Of a stretch of 64,000 nt of DNA, positions 38,144 through 45,731 are shown piece by piece. Positions within the stretch are counted from its first letter, which is position 1. Every line of letters begins with the position of its first letter. The notes beneath the pieces are model-generated. The model ran no database searches. It saw nothing but the letters and a program-made list of their open reading frames with translations, and was not told the origin of the DNA. The DNA lies in contig JACKBI010000001.1 in NCBI GenBank assembly GCA_020634615.1, positions 620,001 to 684,000 on the forward strand. Direction: 5' to 3'. The DNA is from Anaerolineales bacterium. Lineage in GTDB: Bacteria; Chloroflexota; Anaerolineae; JAAEKA01. The translations under genes and the position numbers were made by a program.

Positions 38144-39151
38144 TCAGGGGCGGATGTCGCTTTCGCGCTGCTTCTCTTCACGGCGTTGTTCCTCCTGACG
38201 CCGCTCGGCCATCCGCCCGAACCCCATCATCGTCATCAACATGCTTGGCTTGGTCGGCGCCGCATCGGCGTCTTCCCAACGCCCCGTCTCGCGGCCGCGC
38301 AGCCAGATGTCGCGCAACGTCATCGCGGTCGAAAACGCTTTATCGATGGCCTCACTGTCGCCCTGCACAATCAAGTTGCGCCACGCTGTCAGGTTGTCCA
38401 TGTAGGTGTCAATCCAGCGCAACACCTGCTCCTGGTTCTCGATGATGGTGTTGCTGAACACCGTAGGATCGGTCGCCAGCAGTTGTGTGGTGGCCTCGAA
38501 CTGGCCGCCGGCCAGCCGGCGCGACTCCTGCCAGGAGGGGGCGCCGACCGCGTTGGAAAAGACAGCCATGCCAGCCAGCGCGGGCAGGTGCTCCACCGCC
38601 GCCAGCATGCTGTCGTGTTCGATGGAGTCGAGGAACAATGGGGTCGCGCCCAAGCGTTCAGCCAGATCCGCCGCGGTCTTGACCGCGCTTTCAGCCGTAG
38701 TCGGAGCCGGGCAGATGGCCCAGGTTGCCTTCTGGAACATGTCGGCGCGCGCTGCGTCGCCGCCAGCCTCATAGACCGCAACGATGGGATTGGTGCCAAT
38801 GAAGGGATTCTGGTCGGTCAGGAACTCATCGGCCCAACGCTGCACCGGCGCTTTGACCGAGGCGGTATCCATCACGACACAGCCCGGCTTCAGTTCGCTG
38901 GCCAGGGCAATCATGGTGTCGCGGATGGCGATAGCCGGCAACGCCAGGATGACCAGATCCGCACCCTCGCACGCGCTTATCAGGTTCCACTCGGTCTTGT
39001 CCACCGCCTTGATCTTGCGCGACTGCCCGGCCGCCTTGTTGTCCTTGTCGTGGCCGACGACCTCGTAGTTGCGCTTGCCCTGCGTCAGCGCCAGCCCGAT
39101 GGAGTTGCCGATCAATCCGAGTCCGACAATAGTGATGCGTGGTTTTGCCAT
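38144..39151 (-). CDS. Prephenate-dehydrogenase-like (TyrA-fold) protein lacking the catalytic His
   Basis: A 335-residue protein. The N-terminal Rossmann domain is clear (ITIVGLGLIGNSIGLAL; VMDTASVKAPV equals the TyrA SVK motif). The C-terminal helical domain looks TyrA-like (SIEHDSMLAAVEHLPALAGM; NQEQVLRWIDTYMDNL). Where TyrA has GGHPMAG with the catalytic His, this protein has GTNPIVAV, with Asn. Prephenate dehydrogenase activity is therefore doubtful, and another NAD(P)-linked dehydrogenase or a tyrosine-independent role is possible. The C-terminus is a charged R/E/Q tail. No aromatic pathway genes adjoin. Confidence 0.75.
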   Translation of the reverse strand: MAKPRITIVGLGLIGNSIGLALTQGKRNYEVVGHDKDNKAAGQSRKIKAVDKTEWNLISACEGADLVILALPAIAIRDTMIALASELKPGCVVMDTASVKAPVQRWADEFLTDQNPFIGTNPIVAVYEAGGDAARADMFQKATWAICPAPTTAESAVKTAADLAERLGATPLFLDSIEHDSMLAAVEHLPALAGMAVFSNAVGAPSWQESRRLAGGQFEATTQLLATDPTVFSNTIIENQEQVLRWIDTYMDNLTAWRNLIVQGDSEAIDKAFSTAMTLRDIWLRGRETGRWEDADAAPTKPSMLMTMMGFGRMAERRQEEQRREEKQRESDIRP

Positions 39152-39181
39152 GATTTCCTCGTTTCTTGGGAGCTTGGTCGA

Positions 39182-39200
39182 CTCGGTCAGGAGACCGGCC
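39182..39200. repeat. CTCGGTCAGGAGACCGGCC element, family D copy 1
   Basis: A 19-nt sequence with the self-complementary core CGGTC-AGGA-GACCG. It is identical to 57057-57075. No second inverted arm was found close by. Confidence 0.7.
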
Positions 39201-39219
39201 GGAGCAGCGCCCTGAATCC

Positions 39220-39795
39220 TCAGTTTGCGTCGTCGGCCGACTGCAAGAGCAGCAACAGTTCCTCAACTTGCCCGACCGGCGGGGCTGTCAGTTTTACCTG
39301 GTGACGGCGCACCAGCTCCGTGGTCAACGGTGAGCAGCCGGCTTCCTCAACCAACACCGCGCCCATAGCAGGATGGTTCAGATACACGTAGAACGGGTAG
39401 CGCCAGCTACCGGGGTTCTCGCCGGCCAGCCGCTTGACCCACTGCGGATTGGCCGCGTTCAGCAGGACGATGACGACCCGGTGGCGCAGCCGCAGACGTT
39501 TACCTGGTTGCACGCTCTTGGCAACATCGTGCAACAGCGCGGCTGCCAGCAGGTCAGGCTGGTCATGCCCGCCGGCGACCAGCGTCTCGGCAACGTTCAG
39601 GCTGTGGCGCTGGTCGCGGGGCGACATACGTTCAAACAACTGGCCTGCGCTCGGCGTCAACCAACCCGCCACCGTGTGCCATTCCTCCGCAGTGATAACC
39701 GGACGCAGCGAGGCCAGGAACTGCCTGACGCGATAGACTGGCCGCGGTCGAGCCGCATCGCGGGTCATTGATCCAGATGCCTCGGCCCCGATCAC
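39220..39795 (-). CDS. HD-domain metal-dependent phosphohydrolase-like protein
   Basis: A 191-residue protein with the HD-family order H...HD: RHSLNVAETLVAGG, then LLAAALLHDVAKS, with a later His in LNHPAMG and RRHQ. HD proteins hydrolyse nucleotides or phosphodiesters. The GTG at 39795 overlaps the upstream stop (GTGA), suggesting coupled translation; an internal ATG at 39768 is the alternative. The cotranscribed site-2 protease gene gives no obvious functional link. Confidence 0.78.
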   Translation of the reverse strand: MIGAEASGSMTRDAARPRPVYRVRQFLASLRPVITAEEWHTVAGWLTPSAGQLFERMSPRDQRHSLNVAETLVAGGHDQPDLLAAALLHDVAKSVQPGKRLRLRHRVVIVLLNAANPQWVKRLAGENPGSWRYPFYVYLNHPAMGAVLVEEAGCSPLTTELVRRHQVKLTAPPVGQVEELLLLLQSADDAN

Positions 39796-40415
39796 ACCCC
39801 GAGCAGCGCCTTGACCAGCGCTTCAGTTGGCGCGACCACGATCGTTCCCAGGATGTCAAAGCCGGGGAGAAACTGGCCAACGAGGATCAACCCGAACAGC
39901 AGCATGGGACCAACCTGACCGATCCTGGAAAACTGGATCGCCGCGCTCTCCGGCAGAATGCCAAGCACTGCCCGGTAACCATCCAGCGGTGGAACGGGGA
40001 TCAGGTTGAAGAACAGCAGCGCGCAGTTGAGCCAGACGCTGGTCGCCAGGACGTAATTCAAAAACTGTGAATCCACCAGGCCCGTGAAGCGAAATCCGAA
40101 ACCCAGCAGCCCTGCCAGCGCCAGATTGGTCAATGGCCCCGCAACGGCCACCACGGTCATGCTGCGCCGGCCGTTGCGCAAATTGGCCGGATTGACCGGC
40201 ACCGGTTTCGCCCAGCCAAAACCGACGACAAACACCATGATCGTGCCGAGCACGTCCAGATGCTTGAGCGGGTTAAGCGTCAATCGCCCCAGGTTCTTTG
40301 CAGTCGGATCCCCCAGGTAATTGGCGACCCAGGCATGGGCGAACTCGTGAAATGTGAACGCCGGGATCAGCGCAATGGCAAACGCAATAATCTCTTCAGT
40401 TGAACGATTTAGCAT
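39792..40415 (-). CDS. Site-2-protease-like (M50) membrane metalloprotease
   Basis: A 207-residue integral membrane protein with the zinc motif HEFAH in the first helix and NLIPVPPLDGYR as the distal Asp motif. It lacks a PDZ domain and matches the compact Rip/YwhC-like M50B group. Such proteases cut transmembrane segments of regulators. The order is site-2 protease, then HD protein, with a four-base overlap. Confidence 0.88.
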   Translation of the reverse strand: MLNRSTEEIIAFAIALIPAFTFHEFAHAWVANYLGDPTAKNLGRLTLNPLKHLDVLGTIMVFVVGFGWAKPVPVNPANLRNGRRSMTVVAVAGPLTNLALAGLLGFGFRFTGLVDSQFLNYVLATSVWLNCALLFFNLIPVPPLDGYRAVLGILPESAAIQFSRIGQVGPMLLFGLILVGQFLPGFDILGTIVVAPTEALVKALLGV

Positions 40416-40493
40416 AGATTCTTTCTACCGACCGTCAGTCGATTGAGCCGATTATAACCGTGGACCAGAGAAATGCCCAACCTCCCGTCCGGT

Positions 40494-40522
40494 TTGACGG
40501 TCCCCGTGGTTGCCAGCATAAT
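40494..40522 (+). promoter_or_regulatory. Promoter placed for a leaderless GH2 transcript
   Basis: TTGACG (40494-40499), a 17-nt spacer and CATAAT (40517-40522). The ATG at 40530 follows after seven bases, about where transcription should start. Confidence 0.65.
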
Positions 40523-40529
40523 GGAACGC

Positions 40530-42839
40530 ATGACGCCAGACAATTCTTCAACGATCCGTGTCATCGACCTCAGCGCGCTGGACTGGCAGTTCGGCAGCGT
40601 GGCGCAGCGACCGTGGCGCACTGAACCAGATCGCGACGCCCACGATATCGACCGGGTCAACGAATGGCTGCCGGCGACGGTGCCCGGCAACGTGCGCAGC
40701 GACCTGTTGGCGCTGGGCCGCATCCCTGACCCGTATGTGGGAGGCGGTCTGCGGGCCAGCCGTTGGGTCGAGGGATTGGACTGGTGGTACCGCGCCCGCC
40801 TGCCGCTGGGAGTTGACCCCGGTCAGCGAATGGTCGTCGAGTTGGACGGTGTGGACACGCTCTCGGCGGTGTTCGTCGAAAGACGCGAACTGGGCCGTCA
40901 CAGTGGCATGTTCAGCCGCCAAAGACTGGAGATTCCCCGCGAGTTCGCCAACCGCGCCTCTGTTGAGCTTGCGGTGCGGATCTGGGGCAGCGACGCGTTG
41001 CCAGCTTTTCCAACCGATCGGCGCGAACGGCTCTGGGGCCGTCTGGTCACAGCCCTGGGACAGGACAGCTTTCCACCTTTCGATGACCGGCTGGCGACGC
41101 TGAAGCGGCCGATGAGCTTCGGCTGGGATTTCGCGCCGCGATTGCGCACTATGGGAATCTGGGACGCGGGTCGGGTCGAAATCTGCGGCAGCGCCTGCAT
41201 CGCCGGCATGACCGTGCACGCCCACCCGGTAATACCGAAAACGGATGGCGGCCCGGCCCGCGTCGACGTACGACTTGAGCTTGACAGCACACAGCCGCAG
41301 CCCGTGATCGTCGAGTTGCAGATCGAGCTGGCTACCGTCGCCGATGACGGGTCGCAGCAATTCGAGTTTTCGCTGCGCCTGCCGGGTGGCACGAGCGAGC
41401 ATCGTCTGACCTGCGAGCTGCCCGCGGCCCGGCTCTGGCAACCGTGGGAGCGCGGCACACCACATCTCTACCACGCTCGCGTTCGGCTATGGGCCGAAGA
41501 GCGAGTTTCGCGTAACCGCGAGCTGCTGGCTGAGCGCGCAACGCGTTTTGGCGTCTGCAACATCGAGCTTCACGACGACTGGCAGGTATGGGTCAACGGC
41601 GAGCCGCAGTTCCTGCGCGGGGTCAACTGGGTGCCGGTGGATGCGTTGCCGGGCAGGGCAGGGCGGGAACGCTACGAGCCGCTGTTGCGCCAGGCAGTCG
41701 CGGCCGGCGTCAACTTCGTGCGCGTCTGGGGCGGCGGTGGCCGCGAAAAGCAAGCCTTCTACGACCTGTGCGACGAGTTGGGATTGCTGGTCTGGCAGGA
41801 GTTTCCGATCGCTTGCGTGTTTCTCGACCACCTGCCGCGCGTCGCTGAGTACCAGCAGGTGCTGAGCCAGGAGACGGCCGGTATCGTACGGGCTCTGCGC
41901 AACCACCCCAGCATCTTCCTGTGGTGCGGCGGCAACGAATTCAGCGTCGGCCGCAACCGCCGCGCGGTCGAGGTCATGGCCGCTGCAGCAGCCGCTGAGG
42001 ATGGTCGCCGGCCCTTCGTGCCTGCTTCGCCCGGTGCGAGCGACTCGCACAACTGGCAGATCTGGCACGGTCTCGCCCCGCTGGCAGCCTACCGGCACGA
42101 AATGGCGGCGATGGTCAGCGAGTTTGGTCTGCAGGCAACGCCCGCCGCAGAATCGCTGCGCCAGTTTCTGACCGATGAAGAGTTGTGGCCGCCAGGAGGA
42201 GGCTGGCAGCGACACAACGCCGACGTCGAGAAGCTGGACCGCTACGCGAATTGGTTTCTGGAGACCGGAGAAGACGGTCTTGAGGCGTTCATCCAGGCCA
42301 GCCAGCGCGCCCAGGCCGCCGGCTTGCAGATACTGATCGAGCATGTCCGCCGCCGCAAAGGGCTGACCGGCGGGCTGGCGGTGTGGCAATGGAACGAGCC
42401 GTGGCCGTCGATCTGCTGGAGCGTGATCGACTACTTTGGCCGCCAGAAACTCGCCTATGAGACGCTGCGGTGCATCATGCAACCGGCGCTGGTCAGCCTG
42501 GACTATCCGCTGCGCCAGTATCACGCCGGCGACCGGCTGGCGGGCCGGCTGTGGCTGGTAAACGACCGGACCGACGGGCTGGCAGACTGCACGCTGACCG
42601 TCTCGCTGGACGGCGTTGCCGCGCAGGGGGTGCGCTGCGACCTGCCGTGCAACGCGGCCCGTGATGTCGGGCCGCTGGTGCTGAATCTGCCGGTCGCCTT
42701 TCAGCATCTGCGGTTAGAACTCCATCACGGGAACAACCTGGTAGCTGAGAATGTCTATGACCTGTGCTTTCACGACGGCGGCCCTGCACCGGTTTCCGCT
42801 CGCATAAACCGTCGGGCCGTGGATGTGCTCCTTCGCTAG
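40530..42839 (+). CDS. Glycoside hydrolase family 2, beta-mannosidase-like
   Basis: A 769-residue enzyme in the GH2 layout: an N-terminal sugar-binding jelly roll (WLPATVPGNVRSDLLALGRI; DWWYRARLPL), an Ig-like domain, then a TIM barrel (FLRGVNWVPVDALPGR; FVRVWGGGG). The acid/base is the Glu in WCGGNEF. SEFGLQA carries the nucleophile. The C-terminal beta domain is short. The features fit beta-mannosidases rather than beta-galactosidases. No signal peptide is seen. The start at 40530 is chosen from the promoter position; the upstream ATG at 40473 overlaps the -35 region. Confidence 0.85.
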   Translation: MTPDNSSTIRVIDLSALDWQFGSVAQRPWRTEPDRDAHDIDRVNEWLPATVPGNVRSDLLALGRIPDPYVGGGLRASRWVEGLDWWYRARLPLGVDPGQRMVVELDGVDTLSAVFVERRELGRHSGMFSRQRLEIPREFANRASVELAVRIWGSDALPAFPTDRRERLWGRLVTALGQDSFPPFDDRLATLKRPMSFGWDFAPRLRTMGIWDAGRVEICGSACIAGMTVHAHPVIPKTDGGPARVDVRLELDSTQPQPVIVELQIELATVADDGSQQFEFSLRLPGGTSEHRLTCELPAARLWQPWERGTPHLYHARVRLWAEERVSRNRELLAERATRFGVCNIELHDDWQVWVNGEPQFLRGVNWVPVDALPGRAGRERYEPLLRQAVAAGVNFVRVWGGGGREKQAFYDLCDELGLLVWQEFPIACVFLDHLPRVAEYQQVLSQETAGIVRALRNHPSIFLWCGGNEFSVGRNRRAVEVMAAAAAAEDGRRPFVPASPGASDSHNWQIWHGLAPLAAYRHEMAAMVSEFGLQATPAAESLRQFLTDEELWPPGGGWQRHNADVEKLDRYANWFLETGEDGLEAFIQASQRAQAAGLQILIEHVRRRKGLTGGLAVWQWNEPWPSICWSVIDYFGRQKLAYETLRCIMQPALVSLDYPLRQYHAGDRLAGRLWLVNDRTDGLADCTLTVSLDGVAAQGVRCDLPCNAARDVGPLVLNLPVAFQHLRLELHHGNNLVAENVYDLCFHDGGPAPVSARINRRAVDVLLR

Positions 42840-42942
42840 ACGGGAAACTGTCACAGGCTGCGAGCGTGCCGCTTTCATTTGACGGGCCGCGAACTTTGAA
42901 GTAATCTGGCACGATACCTACCCACACGAAAGGGATTTTCTC

Positions 42943-43863
42943 ATGCGCGTTCTTGTTACCGGCGGCGCCGGGTTCATCGGATCACACGTCGTCGATGCCT
43001 ATGTGGCCGCAGGCCACGAGGTGTCCGTTCTGGACAACCTCAGCACCGGCAAGCTGGCCAACCTCAACCCAGCTGCGACGCTCTATCAGGCCGACATCCG
43101 CGACCCAGAGGGGGTAGCGCGCGCTTTTGGGGCGGCGCAGCCAGAGGTCGTCTGTCACCAGGCGGCCCTGGCCGACGTGCGCGCTTCGATGCGCGAGCCT
43201 ACCCTCTACGCCGAGGTCAATATCATCGGTTCGATCAATCTGCTGGAAGCGGCGCGCCGCCAAGGCGTGAAGAAGTTCATCTATGCCTCCACCGGCGGCG
43301 CGGCCTACGGCGAACCGGAGTTCCTGCCGGTCGACGAGTCGCACCCGGTCAATCCGCTGGATTGCTACGGCGCCAGCAAGCACACAGTCGAACACTACCT
43401 GTTCATCTACCGCCACGCCTACGGCCTGGACAACGTCACGCTGCGCTATGCCAATGTCTACGGACCGCGCCAGGATCCGCATGGCGAGGCGGGCGTCGTG
43501 GCGATCTTCACCGGCCGCATGCTGGCAGACCAGCCATGCACCATCTACGGCACGGGCGAGCAAGAGCGCGATTTCGTCTATGTCGGCGATGTAGCGCGGG
43601 CCAACCTGGCAGCGGCCACTCTGGGAAGCGGCATCTACAACATCGGCAGCGGCAAAGCGACCGAAATAAACACGATCTTTGCATTGCTCAAGCAGGCATC
43701 CGGCTACGACCAGGATGCCAACTACGGGCCTGCCAAGCTGGGCGAGGTCTACCGCATCGTCCTGGACACCAGCAAAGCCCGGGAAGGGCTGGGTTGGCAG
43801 CCGACTGTGTCAGTGGAGGACGGACTGCGGCGAACGATTGAGTATTTCCAAACAGCGCTATAA
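42943..43863 (+). CDS. NAD-dependent nucleotide-sugar epimerase (GalE/UDP-glucose 4-epimerase-like)
   Basis: A 306-residue extended SDR enzyme: NAD site VTGGAGFIGSHVVDAY, acidic beta-2 end VLDNLSTG, catalytic STGGAAYGE with Ser/Thr, and YGASK with the Tyr and Lys. It has the substrate-domain motif RYANVYGPRQDP and a late RDFVYVGDVA. It interconverts nucleotide sugars such as UDP-glucose/galactose. The exact sugar is not certain. The start follows GAAAGGG. It ends one base before the convergent aspS stop. Confidence 0.88.
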   Translation: MRVLVTGGAGFIGSHVVDAYVAAGHEVSVLDNLSTGKLANLNPAATLYQADIRDPEGVARAFGAAQPEVVCHQAALADVRASMREPTLYAEVNIIGSINLLEAARRQGVKKFIYASTGGAAYGEPEFLPVDESHPVNPLDCYGASKHTVEHYLFIYRHAYGLDNVTLRYANVYGPRQDPHGEAGVVAIFTGRMLADQPCTIYGTGEQERDFVYVGDVARANLAAATLGSGIYNIGSGKATEINTIFALLKQASGYDQDANYGPAKLGEVYRIVLDTSKAREGLGWQPTVSVEDGLRRTIEYFQTAL

Positions 43864-43864
43864 C

Positions 43865-45172
43865 TTACGGCGCCACCCGGTTCAAATCGCGCGGAAAGAG
43901 CGTCGCCAGCCGCAGGTTGGGCAGGTCGAGCAGTTGCATCAGCAGCCGCTCCATGCCGATGGCGAACCCGCCGTGGGGCGGCATCCCGTAGCGGAAAGCC
44001 TCCAGGTAGGTCTCGAATGGCTCCACCGGATAGCCAGCCCGCGCCAGCGCGTCCAGGTAGTCCCCGTACAGGTGCAGTCGCTGGCCGCCGGTGATCAGCT
44101 CCACGCCGCGGAAGAGCAGGTCGAAGGAGTTGCTGTAGCCGGGCCGGCTTGTGTCGGGATGGGTGTAGAAGGGCCGCTTGCTCATGGGGTAGCCGGTGAC
44201 GAACAGGAAGTCGCTGCCGTGTTCTTCCTGCGCCCAGGCGCCCAGCCAGCGCTCGTCCTGCGGCGACAGGTCTGGCTCGCCGCGCACGTCCACGCCGTGA
44301 CGTTGCAGGATCAACTCCTGGGCCTCGGCAAAGTGGATGTGCGGGATCGCGGCGGGGACAGCCGGCAGCCGCGCGCTCAGCAGTTCCAGTTCCGCCGCGT
44401 AGCTGCCCTGCAACGTATCGATGATCCCCGCGATCACGTCGCGCGCCGTCGCCATCACCGTGAAGTGGTTCTGGATGAAGCCGAACTCGACGTCAAGACT
44501 GACGTACTCGTTGACGTGACGGGTGGTGTCGTGCGGTTCTGCCCTGAACACCGGCCCGACCTCGAAGACCCGCTCGAAGACACCTACCATGATCTGTTTG
44601 TAGAACTGGGGACTCTGCGCCAGGTAGGCGGGACGGCCAAAGTAGTCGATCTTGAAGACGTTGGAGCCACTCTCGGTGGCCGAGGCGACGATCTTGGGCG
44701 TCTGGATCTCGGTGAAGCCACGCGCGTTGAGCGTGGCGCGGAAGCCGGCCATCACGCCGGCCGCCAGCCGGAACACGGCTCGCCGCGCCGGATGGCGATT
44801 CGCCACCACCGCGTGGTCCAGCAACGTCGGCAGCGCCGCCTTGATCTGCTTCTTGTTAATGGGGATCGGCGGTGGCTCGCTCACCGGCGTCACCACCGTG
44901 ACGGTCAGGTCATGCAGCTCGACTCCGCCGGGCGCCTGCGGCTCGGCCACCACCAGCCCCTCCAGCGCAATCACCGACTCCTGTCCCAGGCCGGCCTGCG
45001 TTAACGGCGCCAGCGCCGCCTCGTCCTGTGTGACAGCCTGAGCGGTCCCCCAGCCGTCGCGCAGCACCAGGAAGTTGACCCCGCCCAACAGCCGCAGGTT
45101 ATGTACCCAGCCGCGCAGTTGCACGCGCTGTCCGACGTGTTGTCCAATCTCGGTCGTTCGTATTGTTTCCAT
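43865..45172 (-). CDS. aspS: Aspartyl-tRNA synthetase, archaeal type (probably non-discriminating)
   Basis: A 435-residue class II synthetase without the bacterial GAD insertion. An N-terminal OB fold is followed by motif 1 (GFTEIQTPKIVAS), the Asp-binding ESGSNVFKIDYFGR, motif 2 (FEVGPVFRAEPHDT) and motif 3 (GMPPHGGFAIGMERLLMQLL). The length and layout are those of archaeal/eukaryotic AspRS, found in some bacteria as AspRS2, often charging both tRNA-Asp and tRNA-Asn. The start follows AGGAGAGG. It is preceded by a T-box leader with an Asp specifier. Confidence 0.92.
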   Translation of the reverse strand: METIRTTEIGQHVGQRVQLRGWVHNLRLLGGVNFLVLRDGWGTAQAVTQDEAALAPLTQAGLGQESVIALEGLVVAEPQAPGGVELHDLTVTVVTPVSEPPPIPINKKQIKAALPTLLDHAVVANRHPARRAVFRLAAGVMAGFRATLNARGFTEIQTPKIVASATESGSNVFKIDYFGRPAYLAQSPQFYKQIMVGVFERVFEVGPVFRAEPHDTTRHVNEYVSLDVEFGFIQNHFTVMATARDVIAGIIDTLQGSYAAELELLSARLPAVPAAIPHIHFAEAQELILQRHGVDVRGEPDLSPQDERWLGAWAQEEHGSDFLFVTGYPMSKRPFYTHPDTSRPGYSNSFDLLFRGVELITGGQRLHLYGDYLDALARAGYPVEPFETYLEAFRYGMPPHGGFAIGMERLLMQLLDLPNLRLATLFPRDLNRVAP

Positions 45173-45190
45173 GGTTAACCTCTCCTGCTC

Positions 45191-45267
45191 CTACTCGTAC
45201 TCATCCCCGTACTCGTCTGCCTTCTCCAAGGAAATCGAGTACGAGTAAGAGTAGGAGTACGAGTACG
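45191..45267. repeat. ACTCGTAC-rich inverted repeat, family B copy 3
   Basis: The left arm (45191-45216) and right arm (45236-45267) are built from CTACTCGTACTC and its complement. It lies between the T-box terminator and the aspS ribosome site, inside the 5' leader. Confidence 0.82.
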
Positions 45268-45300
45268 AAAAAGCCCTCGTCCGTTTGGAGGACGAGGGCT
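45268..45300 (-). terminator. T-box intrinsic terminator
   Basis: An 11-bp stem AGCCCTCGTCC/GGACGAGGGCT with a 7-nt loop, followed on the minus strand by a U-run. It is the stop decision point of the aspS leader. Confidence 0.88.
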
Positions 45301-45395
45301 CAAGAAAAACCTTCGTGGTGCCACCACCATTCGCTCCGCTGACGCGAAGCCTTGTTCATGCGCAGTAACGGGCGCATCCCGGAGACGGCTAGTTT

Positions 45396-45466
45396 CGGTA
45401 ATCAGTGATCGGTGATCGGTAAACAGTGATCGGAACTGATTACTGATTACCGTTTACTGATTACCG
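45396..45466. repeat. CGGTAATCAG...CTGATTACCG element (family G) inside the T-box leader
   Basis: A 71-bp AT-richer inverted repeat made of short GTAATCAGTGATCGG-like units and their complements. It lies between T-box stem I and the antiterminator region. Confidence 0.82.
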
Positions 45467-45605
45467 ATTTCGCCGTTCGGCTCAGGGGTGTCATCGGGGA
45501 GGGCCGGCGGCGGCGCTTGCAGCCTGGGCGTCGCTCTCTGGTCGCCCGCGGGTCTCCTCGACATGTCCCCGTCACAGCCGGTGTGCTGTGTTCGGTTGAG
45601 GCGGG

Positions 45606-45634
45606 ATTGTAGCACGCAAGCCCGACACTGTCAA
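45606..45634 (-). promoter_or_regulatory. Promoter of the T-box/aspS transcript
   Basis: On the minus strand TTGACA (45629-45634), a 17-nt spacer and TACAAT (45606-45611). The transcript would start near 45599, just before stem I. Confidence 0.8.
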
Positions 45635-45731
45635 CCGCGGGTCACCGCGTCTGGCTTGCCTACACCAAAGCAACCCGGTTATAATAATGTAACCCAGTCG
45701 CCACGCCTTGCCCCCAATTTTCAGGAATAAC

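Larger units (their letters stand above)
45268..45599 (-). promoter_or_regulatory. T-box leader of aspS, aspartate specifier
   Basis: The minus strand carries the conserved T-box sequence GGTGGCACCACG (45314-45327 region), which pairs with uncharged tRNA 3' ends, just before the terminator. Stem I runs ~45579-45479. Its base pairs GGCT with AGCC and has GA pairs typical of the K-turn. The apical part has AGAGAGC and GGCTGCAAGC. The specifier loop reads GAUGACA, giving the Asp codon GAC (45490-45492) followed by A. Uncharged tRNA-Asp should therefore allow aspS expression. Stem positions are by eye. Confidence 0.85.

Noticed and set aside
40473..40529. Upstream ATG at 40473 for the GH2 gene
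   Set aside because: It would place the -35 and -10 boxes inside the coding sequence and adds residues with no GH2 similarity. It is kept only as a fallback.
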